The translations under genes and the position numbers were made by a program. A stretch of DNA of 51,102 bases, taken from assembly GCA_020630395.1 (NCBI GenBank), contig JAHDBM010000013.1, positions 1 to 51,102 on the forward strand. Direction: 5' to 3'. Every line of letters starts with the position of its first letter. The first letter of the stretch is position 1. Below, one piece after another: positions 8,077 through 15,704 of this stretch. This stretch comes from Flavobacteriales bacterium. Its GTDB lineage: Bacteria > Bacteroidota > Bacteroidia > Flavobacteriales_D > CAJJDF01. The notes under the pieces are model-generated. The model saw only the letters and a program-made list of their open reading frames with translations. It searched no databases and was not told the origin of the DNA.

Positions 8077-9048
8077 ATGCTTAATCAATTTCAACATATT
8101 ACAATAGGAATTATTGGACTTGGATCAATAGGTCTAAGACATGCCAATGAACTTATAAATCTTGGAGTAAAAAACATATATGCTTTACGAACTAATAAAG
8201 GGTCAAAAGAAATTCCCGAAACAATAATCAATCATATCATAAATATATATGATGAAAAAGATTTTCTTGAGTTGGCTATTGATGGATATATTATCTCTAA
8301 TCCTACAAGCTTACATATTGAAGCAATAAATTTAGTTTCAAAACAAAACAAACCTATATTCATTGAAAAACCATTATGTGAAAACCTTATCGATATTAAT
8401 AAACTCGATAATATTTCTAGTGAATTAATTCAAATTGGTTTTTGCTTAAGATTTAATAGTTTATTTAAAAAAGTTAAAACCTTATTAGATGATAACGCTA
8501 TTGGTGATGTATATCATAGTAGGATAAATGTTGGGCAATATTTACCTTCTTGGCACCCTTATACTGATTATCGAACTGAGTATTTTTCTCAAAAAAAATT
8601 AGGAGGTGGAGCTCTAAGAACATTGTCTCACGAGATAGATCTCGGCTTTTATTTTTTTGGAAAACCAACAAAAGCATTCGCATTAAGTGGTCAAATTTCA
8701 AATCTAGAAATTGATGTTGATGATTACGCTTTGTTACTTTTATCATATCATAATAAGCATACATCAAGAATTGAAATAGACTTCCTTAATAAGAAAAAAG
8801 AACGAAAAGGTATAATTTTTGGCACAAAAGGTGATTTACACTACAATCTTTTTGATAAAACCATTTTCATTTATGATATTAACGGAGAAGAAATTAAAAA
8901 CATAACGATTCAGGATAATAATATGTATAACGAACAAATGCAATCATTCTTAACACTTATTACCTCAAATGGTAAAACAAAAGAAGGAAGCTCTTGGGAT
9001 GAAAACATACATATCATGAAAATAATTGAAAATGAAAAACCTATTTGA
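8077..9048 (+). CDS. Gfo/Idh/MocA-family oxidoreductase (PtmF-like)
   Basis: This NAD(P)-dependent sugar oxidoreductase is 323 aa. The N-terminal Rossmann motif GLGSIGLRHANEL (residues about 15-27) is followed by the family EKP motif in PIFIEKPLCENL. A C-terminal alpha/beta substrate domain contains LGGGALRTLSHEIDLGFYFFG, whose His is the usual catalytic/substrate His of the family. In the Campylobacter legionaminic acid locus a protein of this family (PtmF) works with the SDR PtmA in supplying glucosamine phosphate for GDP-GlcNAc. The same pair stands here next to a PtmE-like gene. The match of role is from gene context. Its end overlaps the SDR gene that follows. Confidence 0.72.
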   Translation: MLNQFQHITIGIIGLGSIGLRHANELINLGVKNIYALRTNKGSKEIPETIINHIINIYDEKDFLELAIDGYIISNPTSLHIEAINLVSKQNKPIFIEKPLCENLIDINKLDNISSELIQIGFCLRFNSLFKKVKTLLDDNAIGDVYHSRINVGQYLPSWHPYTDYRTEYFSQKKLGGGALRTLSHEIDLGFYFFGKPTKAFALSGQISNLEIDVDDYALLLLSYHNKHTSRIEIDFLNKKKERKGIIFGTKGDLHYNLFDKTIFIYDINGEEIKNITIQDNNMYNEQMQSFLTLITSNGKTKEGSSWDENIHIMKIIENEKPI

Positions 9049-9838
9049 TTTAAAAAATAAGATTATTATAGTTTTTGGTGGTTCTGGAATACTTGGAAAG
9101 GAATTCACTAAAGCTCTTGTTCAACATAATGCAACAGTTATAAGTTGTGATCTAAACATACTAGATAAAGACTTGCAAATTGATGGAGTTGATTATAGGA
9201 CACTAGATGTTTCTAATGAAGATGACTTAATTGCATTTAAGGATGAAGTAATAGCAAAACACAACCGAATTGATGTCATTATAAATTCATTAACGGCTAA
9301 GTACAATGATTTTTATCTTCCATTTGATCAAGTATCTACTGAGGGATGGGAAGTAGGTTTAAAAGGAAATCTAACTCTTCCTTTTATGATCTGTAAAACC
9401 TTTATTAATCAGCTTTGTAAACAGAAATCTGGTTCAATTATTAACATTAGTTCTGTTTATGGATTGGTTGGAAATGATCAAAGTATATACGAGGGCTCTA
9501 ACCTTCATGAAATTTATGTAAAGGATAGTCCAGATATTAAACAAATATATTCTCATGGAGTATATAATGCTGCAAAAGGTGGATTAAACAATTTTACTAG
9601 ATATTTAGCATCCTATTACGGGAAATTTAACATTCGAGTAAATACAATTTCGCCCGGAGGAATAGAGTATCCTTCTGAAAATGAAACATTCTTAAAAAAA
9701 TATGGAGCAAAAACTCCTTTAGGACGTAAAGCAAAGAAAGAAGAAATAAATGGAGCTGTAATTTTCCTTGCATCTGATGCGTCAAGTTATGTTACTGGAC
9801 ACAATTTAGTTGTAGATGGAGGTTTCACTGCTTGGTAA
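9032..9838 (+). CDS. ptmA: SDR-family oxidoreductase (PtmA-like)
   Basis: This classical short-chain dehydrogenase is 268 aa. The cofactor motif GGSGILGKEF lies at residues about 16-25, DVSNEDDL follows, and the active site is formed by NISSVYG and YNAAKGGLNNFTRYLA (Tyr-x3-Lys). RVNTISPGGI and ITGH-like VTGHNLVVDGGF at the C-terminus complete the pattern. A longer frame begins with TTG at 9026; the ATG at 9032 is preferred because it gives the normal SDR N-terminus. It overlaps the upstream oxidoreductase by 17 bases. In Campylobacter the homologous PtmA acts with PtmF early in GDP-sugar supply; the pairing here suggests the same, although the reaction cannot be read from sequence. Confidence 0.78.
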   Translation: MKNLFDLKNKIIIVFGGSGILGKEFTKALVQHNATVISCDLNILDKDLQIDGVDYRTLDVSNEDDLIAFKDEVIAKHNRIDVIINSLTAKYNDFYLPFDQVSTEGWEVGLKGNLTLPFMICKTFINQLCKQKSGSIINISSVYGLVGNDQSIYEGSNLHEIYVKDSPDIKQIYSHGVYNAAKGGLNNFTRYLASYYGKFNIRVNTISPGGIEYPSENETFLKKYGAKTPLGRKAKKEEINGAVIFLASDASSYVTGHNLVVDGGFTAW

Positions 9839-9849
9839 TATATAATTAT

Positions 9850-10278
9850 ATGATTTACGATAAACTAAATAATATTGAACGTTACAATGTTTTAAAACAA
9901 ATCGCGAAATTCGATTTTTCAAAATATCAAAAAGGTAAATTTGAAATTAATGGTAAAGATTTTTTTGGCATTGGTTTAGAATATAATACTAAAAATGAAA
10001 GTGAATGTTTATGGGAAGCACATAAACGATATTTAGATATTCATGTTCTTTTAGAAGGAGAGGAAATCATACATGTAACAGACATTAAAAACATGACTGT
10101 TTCTAAAGAACATGATAACGAACAAGATTATGCCTTGTTCACTGGAACTAAAGAACAAGCCTTTGAACTGAAAAAAGGAGACTTTCTAGTACTTTATCCT
10201 AATGAAGTTCATAAAACAGCTGTTAAATTAAATAATGAGTCTACTATCAAAAAAATAGTATTCAAAATACAATTATAA
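9850..10278 (+). CDS. YhcH/YjgK/YiaL (DUF386) family protein
   Basis: This small cupin-like protein is 142 aa from the chosen start. The family signature is EAHKRYLDIHVLLEGEE, followed by DFLVLYPNEVHKTAV near the C-terminus. The His and Glu residues in these two segments are the likely metal ligands. E. coli YhcH (NanQ) is known as a metalloprotein anomerase that opens the N-acetylneuraminate ring for the aldolase, so this protein may act on a nonulosonate or its precursor. A longer frame begins with TTG at 9832 inside the SDR gene; the ATG at 9850 is preferred because family members begin with a short MI-D-KL-NI stretch exactly there. It lies in a biosynthetic operon with no NanA-type aldolase in view, which is unusual. 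Confidence 0.8.
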   Translation: MIYDKLNNIERYNVLKQIAKFDFSKYQKGKFEINGKDFFGIGLEYNTKNESECLWEAHKRYLDIHVLLEGEEIIHVTDIKNMTVSKEHDNEQDYALFTGTKEQAFELKKGDFLVLYPNEVHKTAVKLNNESTIKKIVFKIQL

Positions 10279-10286
10279 ATATTATT

Positions 10287-11183
10287 ATGGAGACTAATTG
10301 CCATGTATGTAATAGTGTTGATACCGAATTATTATATAAAAACCTTAAAGATTTAACATTTAAAACTACCAAGGAAACGTTTGATTTATATTCTTGTAAT
10401 AATTGTGATGCAAAATTTCAACATCCGCTAATGCCAGAAGATAAAGTTGGGCAGTATTACCCAGATAGTTATGACCCATTCAATAATATAAAAAAAACAA
10501 TTATACCGATTAACAACAAGAAAAATCCTCAAAGTGTTTATCTATCGTATTTACATTCAAAGCATAATAAAAATGATGAGTTTTCATTGATTGATGTTGG
10601 CTGTGGTGGTGGTAATTTTTTAAATAGTGTAAATCACTATTTTCCTAATGCTAAATTATTTGGTGTAGATGTATCAGAAATTGCAATTGAAAACCTAAAA
10701 AAAAATAACATTGATGGTACTTGTAATTCACTTTATGACTTTTCTACAAAGATTAAATTTGATTATATTACAGCATCACAAGTATTAGAGCACCTTAATA
10801 GACCTCATGATTTTATAAAAAAAATTACTGAAATAGCTAAACCCAATGCTACATTTATGATAGATGTTCCAGCAAGTGATGGTTATGCTGCAAAAAAGTA
10901 TAAAGAAAACTGGGTACATTGGGACTTACCAAGACATAGTATAATCTACAGCAAAAAAAGTTTAACACACTTATTGAAAGACAACTTTACAACTATAAAT
11001 CTTAATTTTGCTGGTACATATACTGCTATTAGAAGTAGTAAAAAAATAAGTAAAAATAAAGACATATATACCCCTAATTTTATTGATAACTATGTGATCA
11101 AATATGCTTCTCCAATACTTAAAATATTCAATCATCTTTATACCGATAAAATATATTGGATTGGAAAAATGAAAAACAACTAG
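10287..11183 (+). CDS. SAM-dependent methyltransferase with N-terminal zinc ribbon
   Basis: This 298 aa class I methyltransferase has a CHVC zinc-ribbon half at residues 5-8 and a CNNC half at about 37-40. The SAM-binding glycine motif LIDVGCGGGNFL is at about 103-114, and a post-motif acidic residue lies in LFGVDVSE. QVLEHLNRPHDF is typical of Methyltransf_11/23 proteins found in surface polysaccharide loci. It could methylate a sugar of the glycan or, by analogy with zinc-ribbon C-methyltransferases, a nucleotide sugar. The substrate is unknown. It follows the YhcH gene after 8 bases and precedes the HAD gene by 3 bases, so it is part of the same operon. Confidence 0.75.
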   Translation: METNCHVCNSVDTELLYKNLKDLTFKTTKETFDLYSCNNCDAKFQHPLMPEDKVGQYYPDSYDPFNNIKKTIIPINNKKNPQSVYLSYLHSKHNKNDEFSLIDVGCGGGNFLNSVNHYFPNAKLFGVDVSEIAIENLKKNNIDGTCNSLYDFSTKIKFDYITASQVLEHLNRPHDFIKKITEIAKPNATFMIDVPASDGYAAKKYKENWVHWDLPRHSIIYSKKSLTHLLKDNFTTINLNFAGTYTAIRSSKKISKNKDIYTPNFIDNYVIKYASPILKIFNHLYTDKIYWIGKMKNN

Positions 11184-11186
11184 CTT

Positions 11187-11744
11187 ATGTATAAAAAAGT
11201 TTCAATTGATATTGACGGGATACTTAATTACTATCCAAAACCATGGGTAGATTATTTGAATAAAACTCTCAATACTAATTACAACTCTAGAATTGAAGCA
11301 AAGCAAAAGCTTGATTCAAAAAAATATTCTGAAGTAAAAGATAAATATCGTAATTCAAAAACTAAAGCCAATCTTCCAGTTAATAATGAGAATGTTAATT
11401 TTGTTAATAGATTAAATGAACTTGGCTTTGAAATCAATATTTCCACATCTAGACCTATTAGTAAAAGTAAGTATCCTAATTTATTTAACTTAACTTATGA
11501 CTGGCTTAAAAATAATAATATAGCATTTGATAGATTATTATTTAAAGAAGATTCTGACAATTTTTTTTCTAAAATTGGAGCTATTGATTTTCATATTGAT
11601 GATGATATTAAATATGCTTTAATGTTTGCCAATAAAGGAATAAAAACATTTTATTTTAATCAATATGAAAAATTAACGATTAAACATGAATTAATTATTG
11701 AATTAGAAAATTTAAATGATATTATAGATGAATCCCTTTTTTAG
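11187..11744 (+). CDS. HAD-superfamily protein, 5'-nucleotidase-like
   Basis: This 185 aa protein has the HAD motifs in order: motif I SIDIDG with Asp8 and Asp10, motif II ISTSRP (about residues 91-96) and motif IV DFHIDDD (about 130-136). The cap between motif I and II is helical and Lys-rich. The arrangement resembles small NT5C/DUF-type HAD phosphatases often found in capsule loci. In the LegI-type pathway to free acids a phosphatase is needed if the condensing enzyme uses a 6-phosphate sugar, so a link to the divergent NeuB is possible but speculative. Its last 17 bases overlap the start of the following glycosyltransferase in another frame. Confidence 0.65.
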   Translation: MYKKVSIDIDGILNYYPKPWVDYLNKTLNTNYNSRIEAKQKLDSKKYSEVKDKYRNSKTKANLPVNNENVNFVNRLNELGFEINISTSRPISKSKYPNLFNLTYDWLKNNNIAFDRLLFKEDSDNFFSKIGAIDFHIDDDIKYALMFANKGIKTFYFNQYEKLTIKHELIIELENLNDIIDESLF

Positions 11745-12630
11745 TATTTGTGTGCCATCTACCAATAGAGAAGCTACAATTTTTGAAACTCTCAAATCTA
11801 TATCTCTTCAAAAATTCAGTGATTTTGAAGTTATTATCTCGGATTGTAACAGTACTGATAATACTAGGGAAGAAATTAAGAATTTTTTAAATAGTAATCA
11901 TTTTAAGAATAATACGTTTAATTATCAACTTCAATACTTAGATTACACACCAAAAACAGTAGAAGATTGGAATGAACCTCTCAACATAGCAAAAGGTAAA
12001 TATATCGCAATGCTTGAAGGTGATGATCAATTTTTACCCAATCATTTACAGCAAGCATACAATGATTTATCATCTCAAAAAAACATTGGACTATATTTTC
12101 CTGGAAATAAATATAAAAGACAAACACTCGGTAAAGAAAAAGGATACAACCAGCTTTACAGTTTAAAATCTATACCAGCTCCTTCAGAAACTATATTTAA
12201 AAGAACAAATAGAAAAAATATACCATATTATTATAATGTAACTGAATATAATTATTGTCCTGAAATTGAATTATACTTGACAATTTGCAAAAGCTATGAC
12301 ATTTTTTATTCTGGAGTAGAAGGTGTTATTAGAGATGAAACTATTAAATCTAGAGCTAAATGGAGATATTACAGAGACCATTTTTATATAGCAGATAAAT
12401 TCAAAACAAATGTTACTAATAAGCTTTTTTCAAAGACTATAAATGAAATTAAAACAAGAGCTATAAAAGCCATTATATATGATCATTTCACTTACAAAAT
12501 CCCAGAGCGTAAAGAACTTAAAAAGCAATTAAAACTAAGATTTGGTATCTATAATTATTACTTAAGTCTCATTAAAGGATATGGCTTAGTTTCTTTAATT
12601 TTTTTCAAAAAAAAATTTCAAAAAAAATAA
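11728..12630 (+). CDS. GT2-family glycosyltransferase
   Basis: This 300 aa cytosolic or membrane-associated transferase has a GT-A fold. The N-terminus FFSICVPSTNREATIFETLKS is the family 2 nucleotide-binding strand. SDCNSTDNT supplies the first acidic motif and AMLEGDDQF the DxD-type metal site (about residue 98-104). The C-terminal part is basic and Tyr-rich (KKFQKK end), suggesting contact with the inner leaflet. It probably adds a sugar to the lipid-linked repeat unit later exported by the adjacent flippase. Donor and acceptor cannot be deduced. It starts inside the HAD gene and ends 1 base before the flippase start. Confidence 0.8.
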   Translation: MNPFFSICVPSTNREATIFETLKSISLQKFSDFEVIISDCNSTDNTREEIKNFLNSNHFKNNTFNYQLQYLDYTPKTVEDWNEPLNIAKGKYIAMLEGDDQFLPNHLQQAYNDLSSQKNIGLYFPGNKYKRQTLGKEKGYNQLYSLKSIPAPSETIFKRTNRKNIPYYYNVTEYNYCPEIELYLTICKSYDIFYSGVEGVIRDETIKSRAKWRYYRDHFYIADKFKTNVTNKLFSKTINEIKTRAIKAIIYDHFTYKIPERKELKKQLKLRFGIYNYYLSLIKGYGLVSLIFFKKKFQKK

Positions 12631-12631
12631 A

Positions 12632-14140
12632 ATGGGTATCGTAATAAGGCAAAGTTTTAAGAGTACACTTTTTTTATATATAGGGGTATTAATAGGACTT
12701 GTTAATCGACTATTTTTATTACCATATTACTTAACATTTGAACAACTAGGTTTAATTGATATTATCATAGGAATATCAATTATTATATCAGAAATTAGCT
12801 TACTAGGTTTAAAAGGTTCTCTTCAAAAGTTTTTTTCAATATTTGAGAAAAATAAACAATTAAAAACTCTGACTGGTATTACGCTCTACTTACCAATAAT
12901 AAGTTTCTTAATCATAAGCTTAACAATAATACTTTGTAAAGGAACTATAGTAAGTTGGTTTCCTAAAAACGAAACATTATTTAGTAAACATTACTATTAT
13001 CTCATTCCTTTTAGTTTTTTCTTTATGTATAAAGGGATTTTAACCGTGTTTGCTGCGAATAAAATGAGACTTACCGTCCCTACTATATTAAATGAAGTTT
13101 TTTCTAAAATTTCTATATTATTATCACTTTTACTAATTGGTTATCACTTTATAGAGTTTGATGTATATATACTACTAATTTGTATTTCTTATTTTCTTAT
13201 AGCATTTGGTCTCTATTTTTACAATAGAGTTTTCTTAAATATGAAAGCAAGCACCAATTTTTCTAATATTGATCTAAAATCAGTAAAACAAATAAGGACG
13301 TATAGTTTATTCGTGTTATTGATGGGTTTATCTAATATGGTCTCACAATATACCGATTCATTTATGCTAGGATCAATAGAAGGGTTTAATGTTACCGGAA
13401 TATATTCTATTGCTTTTTATATCGGATTATCAATTGAAATGCCTAAAAGAGCAATATCTAGTATTTCAGGTGCTATAATAGCTAAGCATTGGAATAACAA
13501 TGAAGAAAAAGAAATTAATAAACTATATAAGCAATCTTCGATAAACCAAGGAATAATTGGAGCTTTTTTGTTTTTACTCGTATTTGTATGTCTAGATGAA
13601 CTATTTTATATCCTCCCAAAAAGTGAAGAATTATCAATTGGAAAAAATGTAGCACTTATTATTGGGGCTTCAAGATTAATTGATATGATTACTGGTATTA
13701 ACAATGAAATTCTTAGAACTTCTAGTTACTATCGTATAGATTTTATTTTAATATTATTTTTTATTGGCTTATCAATTACTACCAATTTAATACTTATTCC
13801 AATTTTAGGAATTGAAGGTGCCGCCACAGCTACATTAATATCTGTAGCATTATATAACATCATTCGTTTTATAATACTAAAACGGTTATTTAATTTTAAT
13901 CCTTTTACCATAGAAACACTTAAACTTATACTGTTATTAAGCAGCTTAATTGGTGTATCTCTATTATTACCAAATATTAACACTAACAATGTGTTTCAAT
14001 CAATCATTATAATTATAATAAAATCACTTATTTATGGAGGCTTATTTATTTTGATTTCCTACAAACTAAAACTGTCAATAGAAATTAATACTCTTATTAA
14101 TAAAATTGCAAATATTATACGAAAAAAACTAAGGGTTTAA
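12632..14140 (+). CDS. Polysaccharide flippase, Wzx type (MOP superfamily)
   Basis: This 502 aa integral membrane protein has about 12-14 hydrophobic segments spread along the whole length, starting with FLYIGVLIGLVNRLFLLPYYL. The first-helix pattern (basic residues, then a small-residue helix, then LPYYL with a loop) is that of Wzx/RfbX-type undecaprenol-linked oligosaccharide flippases. Charged loops such as KHWNNNEEKEINKLYKQ at about 288-304 are typical. It would move the lipid-linked glycan bearing the nonulosonate across the inner membrane. It is the last gene of the + strand operon; no strong terminator follows its stop directly. No Wzy polymerase is seen in this window. Confidence 0.8.
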   Translation: MGIVIRQSFKSTLFLYIGVLIGLVNRLFLLPYYLTFEQLGLIDIIIGISIIISEISLLGLKGSLQKFFSIFEKNKQLKTLTGITLYLPIISFLIISLTIILCKGTIVSWFPKNETLFSKHYYYLIPFSFFFMYKGILTVFAANKMRLTVPTILNEVFSKISILLSLLLIGYHFIEFDVYILLICISYFLIAFGLYFYNRVFLNMKASTNFSNIDLKSVKQIRTYSLFVLLMGLSNMVSQYTDSFMLGSIEGFNVTGIYSIAFYIGLSIEMPKRAISSISGAIIAKHWNNNEEKEINKLYKQSSINQGIIGAFLFLLVFVCLDELFYILPKSEELSIGKNVALIIGASRLIDMITGINNEILRTSSYYRIDFILILFFIGLSITTNLILIPILGIEGAATATLISVALYNIIRFIILKRLFNFNPFTIETLKLILLLSSLIGVSLLLPNINTNNVFQSIIIIIIKSLIYGGLFILISYKLKLSIEINTLINKIANIIRKKLRV

Positions 14141-14367
14141 ATCAGTTTTTTTTATTTGAATAATATATCAACTTTCTATTCTTTTCTATAACAAATTCAA
14201 TTTTTAATCCTCCACTATAGTTTTATAAAACTTGGTTTTAAAACACTTTAATAACGTTTATTTTGATACTTTTATCAATCATTACTTATGTCTTCTTTAC
14301 ATTTAATTAGAAAAATAAATCAATATTAAAATGAAAGACTCTAAATATGGTTTTGTAAAGCCAAAGT

Positions 14368-14496
14368 TTACTTTTTAAGTATCTCATAAATTTCTAGACA
14401 GTTTTCTCCATGACCATAACAACCTCTCCTTATATTTAAAATATGTTCTACAATTAAAGTGAGTGAAGAAATATTTAAATAGACCTCTGTAAAATA
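14368..14496 (-). pseudogene. Possible 3' remnant of a NeuC/WecB-type epimerase gene
   Basis: On the minus strand 42 codons stay open and end RRGCYGHGENCLEIYEILKK, then stop. This resembles the C-terminal GDGNA..KI..IL helix of the hydrolysing 2-epimerase family, for example VYGDGNAADKIIKIL in the LegG encoded at 4094-5206. There is no start, and a stop codon lies directly upstream in frame. The resemblance covers only about 20 residues and may be chance. Confidence 0.22.
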
Positions 14497-14522
14497 TTAC
14501 ATGTAACTAATATTAATCTTCA

Positions 14523-14553
14523 TTTAGGTGATAGTAAGAATATTTCACCTAAA
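14523..14553. other. Inverted repeat, 9-bp stem with 13-nt loop
   Basis: The arms TTTAGGTGA (14523-14531) and TCACCTAAA (14545-14553) are perfect reverse complements. There is no T-run on either side, so a standard intrinsic terminator is not convincing. It could be a transcript-end structure or a protein-binding palindrome between the converging operons. Confidence 0.5.
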
Positions 14554-14689
14554 ATTACATCAACAATATAGGAGACCTTTTTGGGGGTAGATATGAAATA
14601 AATACGATATGTGAATTCAATAAATATGCTGTATTTGATGAGTAGATTAATCCGCTAAAGAAAAAAAATCAAATTGTATTAATAGATTA

Positions 14690-14721
14690 CTTAAGATATT
14701 TTCAGGTCCAAATATCTTAAG
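14690..14721. terminator. Inverted repeat, 12-bp perfect stem, possible bidirectional terminator
   Basis: The arms CTTAAGATATTT (14690-14701) and AAATATCTTAAG (14710-14721) pair perfectly around an 8-nt loop TCAGGTCC. It lies between the flippase end and the end of the minus-strand glycan operon, where both transcripts must stop. The stem is AT-rich and lacks a clean T-run, so the terminator role is inferred from position. Confidence 0.45.
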
Positions 14722-14818
14722 ATTGTTTCCTGTAAAGAAGTATCTATCTCAACAATATTTACAGTTTTATGAGTTAGAGCTAACTCTATATTAATTTTAA
14801 AATAAATAATTTCTTTAT

Positions 14819-15694
14819 TTATATTTTTTTAAACTGATCTAAATAAGATTGATCTGAATAATTTGTTATTTCTACATTATATTTTTTAGCATAGTCTGCA
14901 ACTACATCAAATGAGAAAAAATAATTGTGAAAAATTAAAAAGATTTCGGATGTTTTAAAGGTTATTCCTTTTTCTTTGTTTTTAAACCAAGGCTGATAAG
15001 ATTCTACTAATTCATTATTGTAAAAATGTCTAGTTCTTATTTGTAATTGATTTTCCTTACTTACTCGTATATCTTCGTGGTGGCTTAAATCGATACCTGC
15101 AATTATAATATCCTTATACCCCATATACATACAATTCATTAAAGCTGGAACTGCTACAGTAGCAGGTCTTGGCATTCCCCATTTTTTTTTCATTAAACTT
15201 AAAAGAAAAGAATTATTTCCATTAAAATTAACATTGTTATAATAGTTAATATTAATCAACTCATTATTAAGATTATTTTCTATTATTATTTTATTAAAAT
15301 CCTTTTTAAATGAAAAAGGAATAAAAATATCAATCGCCCAATCAACACCATATATTTTTTTATAAAACTCAGGTATTCTCTTATCATTCTTATATCCATT
15401 GTATTTAAACAATGGATCACAAATTATATAATAATTAGGTTTTAACTCCTCAAATAAATTAGAGTTACAAAAAAAATTTGTAACCATTATATTGTTGGGC
15501 ATTCCAACAGTTTTAATCTTCTCTAACGCTTTAGTTAAAGAAGGTCCATTAGCAAAGAAAGCAATTTTATCCCCATTGCTAGCTAATGGAACTTTAACTC
15601 TTTTTCTTGATAACACTAAGGCTTTAAACAATGAAACTGAAACACTAATTAAAAGTTTCATGAAGTCTCTTACTGATTCGAAAAATTTGATCAT
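14819..15694 (-). CDS. DUF115/CST-I-like protein, candidate nonulosonate transferase
   Basis: This 291 aa protein has a hydrophobic N-terminal stretch (about 10-30) followed by a compact domain. The motif FFANGPSL (46-53) resembles the nucleotide-binding GNGPSL of CST-I/II sialyltransferases (GT42) and of the related DUF115 proteins that include Maf-type flagellin glycosyltransferases. Other points that line up by eye with CstII are Asn73 in VTNFF, Arg176 in PRPATVA and AGIDLSHH at 199-206 after MGYKDIII. A CMP-nonulosonate as donor would fit the operon encoded just beyond the gap, but this is inference. It is the last gene of the minus-strand glycan operon, 10 bases after the GT4 gene. A membrane anchor plus cytosolic catalytic domain is likely. 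Confidence 0.6.
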   Translation of the reverse strand: MIKFFESVRDFMKLLISVSVSLFKALVLSRKRVKVPLASNGDKIAFFANGPSLTKALEKIKTVGMPNNIMVTNFFCNSNLFEELKPNYYIICDPLFKYNGYKNDKRIPEFYKKIYGVDWAIDIFIPFSFKKDFNKIIIENNLNNELININYYNNVNFNGNNSFLLSLMKKKWGMPRPATVAVPALMNCMYMGYKDIIIAGIDLSHHEDIRVSKENQLQIRTRHFYNNELVESYQPWFKNKEKGITFKTSEIFLIFHNYFFSFDVVADYAKKYNVEITNYSDQSYLDQFKKI

Positions 15695-15704
15695 AACAAT
15701 AACT

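Larger units (their letters stand above)
14141..14818. other. 678-base gap between converging operons, no intact gene
   Basis: The region is very AT-rich and has no open frame longer than about 45 codons. It contains two perfect inverted repeats (14523-14553 and 14690-14721) and several short coding-like fragments. These are 14142-14222 (minus, ends in YYSNKKN), 14368-14496 (minus, listed separately), 14553-14645 (plus, includes GDLFGGRYEI) and 14691 to about 14810 (minus, ends in RYLDLKIS). In DNA this AT-rich, frames of 25-40 codons arise by chance, so these are weak evidence for a decayed gene. I see no tRNA, no insertion sequence ends and no direct repeats. Confidence 0.6.

Noticed and set aside
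8498-8767. An 89-codon minus-strand frame inside the Gfo/Idh gene
   Set aside because: The plus-strand frame has clear oxidoreductase motifs across it; the minus frame has no recognisable feature.
9026-9034. TTG at 9026 as the start of the SDR
   Set aside because: An ATG two codons later gives the standard SDR N-terminus; nothing favours the TTG.
14553-14645. Plus-strand 30-codon fragment with GDLFGGRYEI as a separate gene remnant
   Set aside because: I could not tie it to any family and frames of this length are expected by chance; it is only mentioned in the gap entry.
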